NCBI GenBank assembly: GCA_023258935.1
Contig: JAHFRG010000009.1
Coordinates: 12,516 to 29,946 of the forward strand
Reading direction: 5' to 3'
DNA: 17,431 nucleotides
From: Betaproteobacteria bacterium
Lineage (GTDB): Bacteria > Pseudomonadota > Gammaproteobacteria > Burkholderiales > JAHFRG01
Shown here: piece after piece, positions 1 through 6,634 of the stretch
Numbering within the stretch: position 1 is the first letter of the stretch
Layout: every line of letters begins with the position of its first letter
Position numbers and translations under genes: made by a program
The notes under the pieces: model-generated
Database searches by the model: none
What the model was told of the DNA's origin: nothing
Seen by the model: only the letters and a program-made list of their open reading frames with translations

Positions 1-161
1 GTCGAGTGTTTTTCGAAAATCATCGCCAGCGTCTTGCCGTGAAGCGGCTGATAGAGTTCGCCGCGCGCCCGCTTGACCTTAAGGATGCGCGTGCGCTCGA
101 ACAGATGCTCGAACTCGGGAAGCTCGAAATCCTTGAGTTGCAAAAAATGCTTGGTGTGCAT
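1..161 (-). CDS. argF: Ornithine carbamoyltransferase, N-terminal part (cut by window edge)
   Basis: ArgF joins carbamoyl phosphate to ornithine to give citrulline in cytoplasmic arginine synthesis. Only the first 53 codons are in the window. They read MHTKHFLQLKDFELPEFEHL and run on to KTLAMIFEKHS, which is the family's N-terminal helix followed by the start of the carbamoyl-phosphate loop (STRT), whose remainder lies outside. The ATG at 159-161 is where family homology starts; the upstream Shine-Dalgarno sequence is weak. The gene follows argD by 27 bp on the same strand, so the two are probably co-transcribed, and ArgF acts on ornithine made further down the ArgD branch. Identification is firm despite the truncation, which is only the window border. 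Confidence 0.92.
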   Translation of the reverse strand, partial: MHTKHFLQLKDFELPEFEHLFERTRILKVKRARGELYQPLHGKTLAMIFEKHS

Positions 162-188
162 GATGAGCCGTTTTTTCTTGCTCGCACA

Positions 189-1391
189 TCAGGCGCGGGC
201 GTTGGCGGGAGCCGCCTGCCGAGAAAACTCCCTGATCAGGCCGCTTAAGCCGTCTATTAATTTCTGCGCCTCAGTCTGCTGCATTATCAGCGCGGGCAGC
301 AGTCGAACCACGTTCTCCGCCGTGACGTTAATCAACAACCCCTGTTCCAGCGCGAGTTCCACGATGTCACCGCAAGGTTGCGCGAGCTCGATGCCTATCA
401 TCAAACCCATGCCGCGAATTTGCACCACGTCCTTGACGCCGGTTAATGCTTGCGCCAGGCCGTTGCGGATGAAATCGCCGAGCTTGACCGCGTGAGTCAT
501 AAGGTTTTCTTCCTCAATGACGGCAAGCGTGGTGAGCGCTGCGACACAGGCGAGCGGGTTGCCGCCGAAAGTCGAGCCATGGCTGCCGGGCTTGAAAGCG
601 TCCGCCGCGGTTCCCGCCGCGAGGCAGGCGCCGATGGGCACGCCTGAACCTAAACCCTTGGCGAGCGTCATCACATCGGGCTTGATCCCGGAATGCTGGT
701 GGGCGAACCATTTACCGGTGCGGCCAATCCCGCTTTGCACTTCGTCCAGCATCAAGAGCCATCCCTGCTCGTCGCAGATGCGGCGCAATGCCTGGAAGTA
801 ATCAGGCAGGGGCAGCGGCACGCGGATCCCGGCTTCACCTTGAATCGGCTCAACCAGCACCGCGACGATGTTTTTGTTATGGCCCGCCACCTGCGTCACT
901 GCATCCACATCGTTGTAGGGAACCCGCGCGAACCCACCCATCAGCGGCTCAAACCCCGCCTGAACCCGGCGTGAACCGGTGGCGCTCAAAGTCGCCATGG
1001 TGCGTCCGTGAAAGCTTTTTTCCATGACGATGATGGTCGGATTATCAATGCCTTTTTGATGGCCATAGAGCCGCGCCAGTTTGATGGCGGCTTCATTGGC
1101 CTCCGCTCCCGAATTGCAGAAGAACACCTTGTCCATGCTGGCGAGAGCCGCGAGTCTTGCCGCCAACTCTTCCTGTTTCTGCACCTGGTACAGATTGGAA
1201 GTATGGATGAGCATGCGCACCTGCTCGGAAAGCGCCTTGACCAGCCTGGGGTGGGCGTGCCCGAGGGTATTTACCGCAAGCCCGGCAACGGCGTCCAGAT
1301 AGCGCTTGCCCTGGCCGTCCCACAGCCATACGCCTTCGCCGCGGACGAAGGAAACCGGCAATCTTGCATAAGTGTTCATTAAATGCGACAT
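189..1391 (-). CDS. argD: Acetylornithine aminotransferase
   Basis: This is a class III (fold type I) PLP aminotransferase of 400 residues, the usual ArgD length. It converts N-acetylglutamate semialdehyde to N-acetylornithine with glutamate as amino donor, and in many bacteria also serves the succinyl-diaminopimelate step of lysine synthesis. Visible motifs are the phosphate-cradle NSGAEAN (residues 93-99), the cofactor-ring stretch SFHGRT (126-131), the Asp of MLDEVQSGIGRTG (about 214-226) and the PLP lysine in TLAKGLGSGVP (K245). The ATG at 1391 has a GAG about 9 bases upstream; a second ATG at residue 5 has no ribosome binding site, so the first is preferred. ArgF follows. The gene could be called a succinyl- or GABA-type aminotransferase from motifs alone, but the argF neighbour supports ArgD. 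Confidence 0.95.
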   Translation of the reverse strand: MSHLMNTYARLPVSFVRGEGVWLWDGQGKRYLDAVAGLAVNTLGHAHPRLVKALSEQVRMLIHTSNLYQVQKQEELAARLAALASMDKVFFCNSGAEANEAAIKLARLYGHQKGIDNPTIIVMEKSFHGRTMATLSATGSRRVQAGFEPLMGGFARVPYNDVDAVTQVAGHNKNIVAVLVEPIQGEAGIRVPLPLPDYFQALRRICDEQGWLLMLDEVQSGIGRTGKWFAHQHSGIKPDVMTLAKGLGSGVPIGACLAAGTAADAFKPGSHGSTFGGNPLACVAALTTLAVIEEENLMTHAVKLGDFIRNGLAQALTGVKDVVQIRGMGLMIGIELAQPCGDIVELALEQGLLINVTAENVVRLLPALIMQQTEAQKLIDGLSGLIREFSRQAAPANARA

Positions 1392-1450
1392 AAGTATTTA
1401 CTCAAAAACAAATGCACACGGCGGCCAGAGCCGCCGTGTGCTGGTGTCAT
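1379..1450 (-). other. Possible argDF leader peptide ORF (23 codons, tandem Arg codons)
   Basis: A minus-strand ATG at 1450 opens a 23-codon frame that begins MTPAHGGSGRRVHLFL and stops (TAA, 1379-1381) just past the argD ATG, in a different frame from argD. It runs through the terminator hairpin, and two adjacent Arg codons (CGC CGT) lie in the downstream arm of the stem. That layout would suit ribosome-controlled attenuation of an arginine operon, but there is no clear Shine-Dalgarno sequence before the ATG. The frame could be chance. Confidence 0.18.
1401..1441 (-). terminator. Intrinsic terminator hairpin between the decarboxylase and argD
   Basis: On the minus strand an 11-bp perfect stem, GCACACGGCGG paired with CCGCCGTGTGC, closes a 6-base loop (1425-1430) and is followed at once by ATTTGTTTTTG. 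This is a classic rho-independent terminator acting on minus-strand transcription. It ends the decarboxylase unit 59 bp after its stop codon. The T-run ends only 9 bases before the argD ATG, and a perfect TATAAT lies upstream of the hairpin, so it may also act inside the argDF leader. Confidence 0.8.
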
Positions 1451-1463
1451 AAAGCTGGTATGT

Positions 1464-1476
1464 TGGTTAAATTATA
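1464..1476 (-). promoter_or_regulatory. Putative argDF promoter (-10 box)
   Basis: On the minus strand a perfect TATAAT (1471-1476) lies in an AT-rich gap just after the decarboxylase stop codon. Transcription would start near 1464, about 73 bases ahead of the argD ATG. No good -35 hexamer is seen at 16-18 bp spacing, so the promoter may be weak or activator-dependent. I see no ARG-box-like palindrome next to it. The terminator hairpin at 1401-1441 would fall inside this transcript's leader. Confidence 0.4.
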
Positions 1477-1499
1477 CTCTTAATGCAAGTGAAATTTTG

Positions 1500-3482
1500 C
1501 TAGCCACGCAGCCTTTTCAGGCCTTTTTCTTCGGGCTTGGTGAGCGTGCGCAAGGTGGGCAGGTAGCCGTCAAACACGATGCCGTGCAATTCCACCCGTT
1601 TCTGGCTGCGCAGCAACCCTACCAGATAGTGGATGATTTCGGTGGTAATCACCTGTCCCGGCACCAGCACCGGAATCCCGGGCGGGTAGGGCACGATCTG
1701 GTCGGCGCATACTTTTCCCGAGAGCGCGGTATTCACTTGGTCTCTTTCGTCCACCAGCGGCGAGAGCTCTCCGCCGCAATAAAACGCGTCGCGGGGAAGG
1801 TATTTGAGCTGGGTGAAAGACGGGATATCAGGGGTCTGGTAGAGCCGGCGCGGTGCGCGCCCCTCGCGTGCAATGCGCATCAGCGCGTCATACAGGCGCG
1901 ACACCTTGCTGCGCGTGGTGCCGATGGTGAGCAACAGCGTTAGCGTGTTGAAAGTGGATTTCTCGACCTGGATGTTGTAGCGCTCGAACAGTTCCTGCTG
2001 CAAGTCCTCCACGGTGTAGCCGCAGCGGGAAATGTCCACCGTGACCTTGGTGGGATCGAGCTTGATATTGTCCGCGCGCACCTCATCCGGCAGCAAATCG
2101 TCGAGTCCCAGCACTCGGAACACTCCGGTGGAATTGATTTGCGTGCGCAATTCCTTGGCCAGCGCCAGGGTTCTGGAGAGCAGCTTGTAGCCCTCCATCA
2201 CCGCCTGCTTGCGGGCGATGTCCAGGCTCGCGATCATGGAATATTGCGGGCTGGTGGAGGTGTGCATGTTGAAGTTTTCGCGGAAGATATGCTCGTTGAA
2301 GTCCGCGTCATTGACATGAATCATGCTCGCCTGGGAAAACGCGGAAAGCACCTTGTGCGTGCTTTGCGTGGCGTAGTCTGCGCCTGCTTCAATGGCGGTC
2401 GGGCGGAAGTCGGGATGAAAGCGCGCGAAGCCGTACCAGGCTTCGTCAATCACTACCTTGATGCCGCGTTTGTGAGCGGCTTCGATGACGGGCTGCAGGT
2501 CGTAGCGCAATCCGTCGTAAGTGCAGCTCGTCAGCACCAATGCCTCGGCATCGGGATGCTCCTCGATGGCTTTTAAAATGGCGCGTTTAGGCACGGGACC
2601 GAACAGGCTGAATTTTTTGTTGACCGAGGAATCCAGATAAATCGGGCGCGCGCCTGACAGCACCACGCCGTGATGCACCGACTTGTGACAGTTGCGGTCG
2701 AGCAGCAGCTTTTCGCCGGGCGCAATCAGCGTCTGGAAAATCACCTTGTTGGCGGTGGATGTGCCGTTGGTAGCGAAAAAAGTACGCCTCGCGCCAAACG
2801 CTTTGGCGGCGATTTTCTGCGCTTCCAGTATCACTCCCGTGGGCTGCATCAGCGAATCCAGCATCGGCACCGATACCGACAAATCGGCGTCGAATACATG
2901 TTCGCCGATGAATTCGTAAAAATCGCTAACCCACGGACTGTCGCGCAAGCTGTCGCCGCTGGAATGGCCGGGCGAATGCCAGGCGTCCTTGGCCATCAGC
3001 ACATAGCTTTTGAGCTGGTCGTAAAACGGCGTGCGCGCTTTTTCCTGGATTTGCGCATTCAGTATGCGATACATGCCGCGGTAGTCGCGTTCTTCGCGGT
3101 AGAAGTAGCCGTCCACCGATTCGGCGAACAGTCTGTCCACCACCTGGTCTTCCTGTTCCTTGGCGATCAGGATGTAGACATCGAGCTCGGGGCGGAAACG
3201 GGTGATTCTCTGCACCAGCTTAAGCGCCGACATCTGCTTGATGCGCGAGCCGTTCCGGTTGTCGTTTTTCACGGTGTAAAGCGTGTCGTCCACCACCACC
3301 GCCTGGAGGTCGCCGTCTTCTTCAATGGCGTGCAAGGCTTCCCGCACGGTGGTGACGCCGGTAAAGCTGATTCCCAGGGGATTGTCGAGCGAGCGCGCCG
3401 CAGCATTGAGGCCTTTGATAAGCTCCTTCAACACCAACTTTTCATCGTTGATGACGAGGATGTGGCTGACCGGTTTGCGCAT
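1500..3482 (-). CDS. Orn/Lys/Arg decarboxylase family protein with receiver-like N-terminal domain
   Basis: This is a 660-residue fold type I PLP decarboxylase of the CadA/SpeC/AdiA family, which turns lysine, ornithine or arginine into cadaverine, putrescine or agmatine. Residues 1-130 form the receiver-like wing domain (HILVIND near the start, VVVDD at 62-66). The catalytic domain follows: TNGTSTANK (238-246), DRNCHKSVHHG with H266, IDEAWYGFARFHP with D346, and the PLP lysine K377 in ATQSTHKVLSAFSQAS. The C-terminal domain has IVPYPPGIPVLVPGQ. Key cofactor residues are therefore intact. It is shorter than the 711-755 residues of the E. coli enzymes. The usual TPGHKGG-type motif reads SPGHSSGDS (170-178) and the usual LLDHSG-type motif reads LMQPTG (211-216), so I cannot assign the substrate. 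The ATG at 3482 is chosen over an upstream TTG at 3539 because the family starts there and the best promoter lies between the two. Confidence 0.9.
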   Translation of the reverse strand: MRKPVSHILVINDEKLVLKELIKGLNAAARSLDNPLGISFTGVTTVREALHAIEEDGDLQAVVVDDTLYTVKNDNRNGSRIKQMSALKLVQRITRFRPELDVYILIAKEQEDQVVDRLFAESVDGYFYREERDYRGMYRILNAQIQEKARTPFYDQLKSYVLMAKDAWHSPGHSSGDSLRDSPWVSDFYEFIGEHVFDADLSVSVPMLDSLMQPTGVILEAQKIAAKAFGARRTFFATNGTSTANKVIFQTLIAPGEKLLLDRNCHKSVHHGVVLSGARPIYLDSSVNKKFSLFGPVPKRAILKAIEEHPDAEALVLTSCTYDGLRYDLQPVIEAAHKRGIKVVIDEAWYGFARFHPDFRPTAIEAGADYATQSTHKVLSAFSQASMIHVNDADFNEHIFRENFNMHTSTSPQYSMIASLDIARKQAVMEGYKLLSRTLALAKELRTQINSTGVFRVLGLDDLLPDEVRADNIKLDPTKVTVDISRCGYTVEDLQQELFERYNIQVEKSTFNTLTLLLTIGTTRSKVSRLYDALMRIAREGRAPRRLYQTPDIPSFTQLKYLPRDAFYCGGELSPLVDERDQVNTALSGKVCADQIVPYPPGIPVLVPGQVITTEIIHYLVGLLRSQKRVELHGIVFDGYLPTLRTLTKPEEKGLKRLRG

Positions 3483-3503
3483 TACGGATTTTCGGATTTC
3501 AGA

Positions 3504-3539
3504 AAAAAGCTTTATGCGCCAATTGCACGCGCATTGCAA
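3504..3539 (-). promoter_or_regulatory. Putative sigma-70 promoter of the decarboxylase gene
   Basis: On the minus strand TTGCAA (3534-3539) and CATAAA (3511-3516) are separated by 17 bp, each matching 4 of 6 consensus bases. The start would be near 3504, giving a leader of about 22 bases to the ATG at 3482. The spacer holds an interrupted palindrome, TGCGC-N9-GCGCA, which could be an operator. The call is moderate because both hexamers are imperfect. Confidence 0.4.
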
Positions 3540-3615
3540 CCCCTGGTATGAGGGACGTCAACGTCCTTCGACCAATCGGCAAACTCAACACGAGGGTAAA
3601 AAAACTTCAGTAGGA

Positions 3616-3879
3616 TTAAGCCATCGCCTTAATGGCTTGAGAGAGCCGGCTCTTGTGGCGGGCGGCCTGGTTCTTGTGGACGATCTTCTTGTCGGCGATG
3701 GAATCCACAATGCTGACGGACTCCTTGAAAGCGGCTTGTGCTGCGGCCTTGTTTCCGGAAGCGATAGCTTTTCTCACTTTTTTTACGGCGCTGCGTAGCT
3801 CGGTGTGCAGACCGGCGTTGTGTTGACGGCGGTCTTCGGCCTGTTTGGCGCGCTTCTTGGCGGATGCGATATTAGCCAT
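3616..3879 (-). CDS. rpsT: 30S ribosomal protein S20
   Basis: S20 is a primary 16S rRNA-binding protein of the small subunit. The 87-residue protein starts MANIASAKKRAKQAEDRRQH, has the family's helical Lys/Arg/Ala-rich make-up, and ends RHKSRLSQAIKAMA; both ends and the length match S20. The ATG at 3879 is chosen over an in-frame upstream start at 3900 because S20 begins MANI and AAAGGT lies about 6 bases ahead of it. The gene is monocistronic and divergent from murJ, a common arrangement in Beta- and Gammaproteobacteria. The E. coli gene uses UUG and autogenous repression; here the start is ATG and the predicted leader is only about 26 bases. Confidence 0.97.
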   Translation of the reverse strand: MANIASAKKRAKQAEDRRQHNAGLHTELRSAVKKVRKAIASGNKAAAQAAFKESVSIVDSIADKKIVHKNQAARHKSRLSQAIKAMA

Positions 3880-3905
3880 GTAAACCTTTAAGCAAATCAA
3901 TCAGA

Positions 3906-3941
3906 GGGCGGAATGATACGTTTGTTCACTGTTCTTTGCAA
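3906..3941 (-). promoter_or_regulatory. Putative sigma-70 promoter of rpsT
   Basis: On the minus strand TTGCAA (3936-3941) and TATCAT (3913-3918) are exactly 17 bp apart, matching consensus at 4 and 5 positions. Transcription would start near 3906, giving a leader of about 26 bases containing the AAAGGT ribosome binding site. Position and spacing suit a strongly expressed ribosomal protein gene. Confidence 0.6.
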
Positions 3942-4007
3942 CCGAAGGCTGCCTTTAATGCCCGGTGCGCGTGAATTTATGCCACATTCGGGTTACCATA
4001 CGCCACG

Positions 4008-5543
4008 ATGAATTTACTGAAAGCGCTGGCCACCGTCAGCAGCATGACCCTGATATCGCGCATCCTGGGCTTTGTCAGGGATACCGTGATCGCCCGCATT
4101 TTCGGCGCGGGTTTGTTCACCGACGCATTCTTCGTCGCCTTCCGCATTCCCAACCTGCTGCGCCGACTGTTCGCCGAAGGCGCATTTTCACAGGCCTTCG
4201 TGCCGATTCTCGCCGAATACAAAAACCAGCGCGGAAGCGAAGCCACCAAACTATTGGTTGATCACGTGGCAAGCCTGCTGGCGCTGAGCCTGTTCGCGGT
4301 AACCTTGCTCGGCGTGATTATCGCGCCGCTCATTGTTTACATCAGCGCTCCGGGATTTGCCGCAACACCCGCGAAGTTCGATATCACTGTAGATCTTTTA
4401 CGCATTACTTTTCCCTATATCCTGTTCATCTCTTTAGTGGCCCTGGCGGGCGGCATACTTAACACCTGGAGCAAGTTTTCGGTGCCGGCGTTTACTCCGG
4501 TGCTGCTCAATCTCTCGTTCATTGGCTGCGCGCTGTGGCTTGCTCCCTATGTCAATCCACCGGTGAAAGCCCTGGCGTGGGCGGTGTTCATCGGCGGCGT
4601 GCTGCAGCTTGCATTTCAATTTCCGCATCTTGCGCGCCTGAAGATGCTGCCGAGGTTCAGGCTGAATTTCAGCGATGAAGGCGTTTGGCGCATTCTCAAG
4701 CTCATGGGCCCCGCTGTGTTCGGCGTTTCAGTCAGCCAGTTGAGCTTGCTGATCAACACCATCTTCGCTTCGTTTCTGGTAACCGGCAGTGTGTCGTGGC
4801 TTTATTATGCCGACCGGCTGATGGAATTCCCCGCTGGCATGCTGGGAGTTGCCTTGGGGACGATACTGTTGCCCAGCCTTTCCAGGCATTACGTTGACCA
4901 ATCGAGCGAGGAATACGCGAAACTTCTCGACTGGGGCTTGCGGTTGACCTTGATGCTGGCGCTGCCCGCTGCGGTGGCGCTGGCGCTTTTGGCGGTGCCG
5001 CTCATTGCCACGCTGTTTTATTACGGCGCGTTTACCGCGAACGATGTGTGGATGACGCGGCAGGCGCTTGTTGCCTACAGTGCGGGCCTGTTGGGAATGA
5101 TATTCGTGAAAGTTCTCGCGCCGGGATTTTATGCGAGGCAGAACATCAAGACGCCGGTGAAAATCGCTATCGTGACGCTCATCGCCACGCAAATTATGAA
5201 CCTCATCTTCATCTGGCACTTGAAACATGCCGGACTGGCACTTGCCATTGCGCTGGGCGCATGCCTTAATGCCGGGCTGCTTTATACTTATTTACGCAAG
5301 CACGGCATCTACCAGCTGCAGCCGGGCTGGGGGATATTCGCCTTCAAAGTGGGTGTTGCGATTTATTTCATGGCGGCAGTGCTGTGGGTGACATCGGGCG
5401 GCGATCAGGCCTGGCTTTTGACTTCGAGCTTGAGCCGGGTGGCGAAGCTCATGTGGATCGTTGTTCTCGGCGCGATTTGCTATTTTGCGGCGCTGTGGCT
5501 GATGGGTTTCAGGTTGAAAGATTTTGCCAAGCGTGCGGCGTGA
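4008..5543 (+). CDS. murJ: Lipid II flippase MurJ (MviN)
   Basis: MurJ is the inner-membrane MOP-superfamily transporter that flips lipid II for peptidoglycan synthesis. The 511-residue protein matches E. coli MurJ in length and has many hydrophobic segments, consistent with 14 membrane helices. The N-terminus SRILGFVRDTVIARIFGAG and FRIPNLLRRLFAEGAFSQAF is the family signature. Residues R18, R24, D39 and R52, shown to matter in E. coli MurJ, fall at the same numbers here. The ATG at 4008 is supported by homology, although no good Shine-Dalgarno sequence precedes it. It is divergent from rpsT and converges on cysB with only 4 bp between stop codons. In many relatives ribF-ileS follow murJ or rpsT closely; here the cys cluster lies between. 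Confidence 0.96.
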   Translation: MNLLKALATVSSMTLISRILGFVRDTVIARIFGAGLFTDAFFVAFRIPNLLRRLFAEGAFSQAFVPILAEYKNQRGSEATKLLVDHVASLLALSLFAVTLLGVIIAPLIVYISAPGFAATPAKFDITVDLLRITFPYILFISLVALAGGILNTWSKFSVPAFTPVLLNLSFIGCALWLAPYVNPPVKALAWAVFIGGVLQLAFQFPHLARLKMLPRFRLNFSDEGVWRILKLMGPAVFGVSVSQLSLLINTIFASFLVTGSVSWLYYADRLMEFPAGMLGVALGTILLPSLSRHYVDQSSEEYAKLLDWGLRLTLMLALPAAVALALLAVPLIATLFYYGAFTANDVWMTRQALVAYSAGLLGMIFVKVLAPGFYARQNIKTPVKIAIVTLIATQIMNLIFIWHLKHAGLALAIALGACLNAGLLYTYLRKHGIYQLQPGWGIFAFKVGVAIYFMAAVLWVTSGGDQAWLLTSSLSRVAKLMWIVVLGAICYFAALWLMGFRLKDFAKRAA

Positions 5544-5547
5544 CGGG

Positions 5548-6492
5548 TTACAGCTGGTAATCAGAACCTTTGTTTTCGCTCATCGCTGTTTCCACCACCT
5601 TGCGCGTAAGCTGCGGCGCGAAGAGTTCGATGAAGTCGTACACGTAGCCGCGCAGATACACGCCGCGGCGGATTCCGATGCGGGTGGTGCTTGATTCAAA
5701 GAGGTGGCTCGCGTCGATTGCGCGCAAGTTCTTGTCGCGCTCGGGATCAAACGCCATTTTCGCGAGGATCCCCACTCCCAGTCCCAGTTCCACGTAAGTT
5801 TTGATGACATCCGAGTCAATCGCCGTCAGCACTACGTTAGGCGTGAGCCCTCTGGTGGTGAAAGCGCGGTTGATTTTGGAGCGGCCGGCGAAGGCAAAGT
5901 CGTAGGTAATGATGGGATATTTTGCCAGGTTCTCCAGTGTGAGCAGGCGTTCCTTTAAAAGGGGATGGTCGGGGAGTGTGATCACGCAGCGGTTCCATTG
6001 ATAGCAGGGGAGCATCACCAGGTCCTTGAAGAGTTCGATGGCTTCAGTGGCAATCGCGATGTCCGCCTCGCCGGAAACTACTTGCTGGGCAATCTGCGTG
6101 GGGCTGCCTTGGTGCAGGCTGAGTTTCACTTTGGGATACCGTTCGGTGAATTTACTTATCGTCGGCGGCAGGGCATAGCGCGCCTGGGTATGAGTGGTGG
6201 CAATCGTCAGGCTGCCGGTCGCTTCGTTGGTGAATTCCTCGCCTACCCGTTTCAGGTTATTGGCTTCCTGCAATATCTGCTGCGCAATGGAATGAATGAC
6301 TTTGCCGGGCTGGGTCATTTCGACGACCCGCTTGCCGTTGCGCACGAAAATCTGTACTCCGAGTTCTTCTTCCAAGAGTCGGATTTGTTTGCTGATTCCA
6401 GGCTGCGAAGTGTGCAGTTTTTCCGCCGCTTCGGAAACATTTAAGTTTTGGCGCACCACCTCGCACAAATAACGCAGTTGCTGCAACTTCAT
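5548..6492 (-). CDS. cysB: LysR-family transcriptional regulator CysB
   Basis: CysB is the tetrameric LysR-type activator of sulfate assimilation genes, tuned by N-acetylserine and sulfide. The 314-residue protein has the winged helix-turn-helix at residues 1-60 (SEAAEKLHTSQPGISKQIRL) and a periplasmic-binding-like effector domain. The ligand pocket known from CysB crystal structures is visible with identical numbering: T100, T102 and Q103 in TTHTQ, T149 in IAIATE, and W166. T202 of that pocket is Ala here. Cbl or SsuR paralogues are the alternative, but divergence from the tauE-cysIHDN-cobA operon supports CysB. AGGAG (6498-6502 on the complement) lies 5 bases before the ATG. Nested palindromes in the shared upstream region suggest control of both directions, including autoregulation. 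Confidence 0.92.
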   Translation of the reverse strand: MKLQQLRYLCEVVRQNLNVSEAAEKLHTSQPGISKQIRLLEEELGVQIFVRNGKRVVEMTQPGKVIHSIAQQILQEANNLKRVGEEFTNEATGSLTIATTHTQARYALPPTISKFTERYPKVKLSLHQGSPTQIAQQVVSGEADIAIATEAIELFKDLVMLPCYQWNRCVITLPDHPLLKERLLTLENLAKYPIITYDFAFAGRSKINRAFTTRGLTPNVVLTAIDSDVIKTYVELGLGVGILAKMAFDPERDKNLRAIDASHLFESSTTRIGIRRGVYLRGYVYDFIELFAPQLTRKVVETAMSENKGSDYQL

Positions 6493-6506
6493 GGCTGCTC
6501 CTGCAA

Positions 6507-6542
6507 ATAACGATTAGTTATAACATCCTAACATAATGTTAT
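6507..6542. promoter_or_regulatory. Putative CysB operator and divergent promoter region
   Basis: This AT-rich stretch between cysB and tauE holds overlapping inverted repeats typical of LysR-type operators: ATAAC-N5-GTTAT (6507-6521), ATAACAT-N9-ATGTTAT (6520-6542) and the perfect 13-mer TAACATAATGTTA (6529-6541). A -10-like CATAAT (6532-6537, plus strand) has no matching -35, as expected for an activator-dependent promoter. Assignment to CysB is by position; the repeats do not establish which protein binds. Confidence 0.5.
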
Positions 6543-6569
6543 TTTGCAATATATATGGAGGTTGATACC

Positions 6570-6599
6570 ATGTCCAACCGTGAGAAATTTCGCGACTAA
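6570..6599 (+). CDS. Possible 9-residue leader peptide upstream of tauE
   Basis: An ATG at 6570 opens a 9-codon frame, MSNREKFRD, ending in TAA at 6597-6599. It is preceded by TGGAGG (6556-6561), 8 bases away, which is the best ribosome binding site in the operon, whereas the tauE ATG 35 bases downstream has no recognisable one. A 14-base interrupted palindrome (ATCAAG-CA-CTTGAT, 6618-6631) sits just before tauE. The peptide has no Cys or Met beyond the initiator, so it does not look like a classical cysteine attenuator. It could be a translational-coupling leader, a relic, or chance. Confidence 0.3.
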   Translation: MSNREKFRD

Positions 6600-6634
6600 A
6601 GGATTTACCTAACACCAATCAAGCACTTGATAAA

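Noticed and set aside
3483..3539. TTG start adding 19 residues to the decarboxylase
   Set aside because: The added residues are not family-like and the best promoter would start transcription downstream of the TTG.
2670..3551. Long plus-strand open frame (293 codons) opposite the decarboxylase
   Set aside because: It is fully antisense to a gene with clear PLP-enzyme motifs, has no family resemblance, and reflects the high G+C third positions of the true gene.
3553..3566. Short palindrome GGACGTCAACGTCC between the decarboxylase and rpsT
   Set aside because: The stem is 5-6 bp with a tiny loop and no T-run on either strand; too weak to call as a terminator or operator.
3597..3638. Hairpin at the rpsT 3' end (AAGCCAT/ATGGCTT) followed by a run of T on the minus strand
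   Set aside because: The T-run starts about 14 bases after the stem and part of the stem is rpsT coding sequence, so it does not fit an intrinsic terminator well.
5541..5560. Bidirectional terminator expected between the convergent murJ and cysB genes
   Set aside because: Only 4 bp separate the stop codons and I see no stem-loop with a T-run on either strand.
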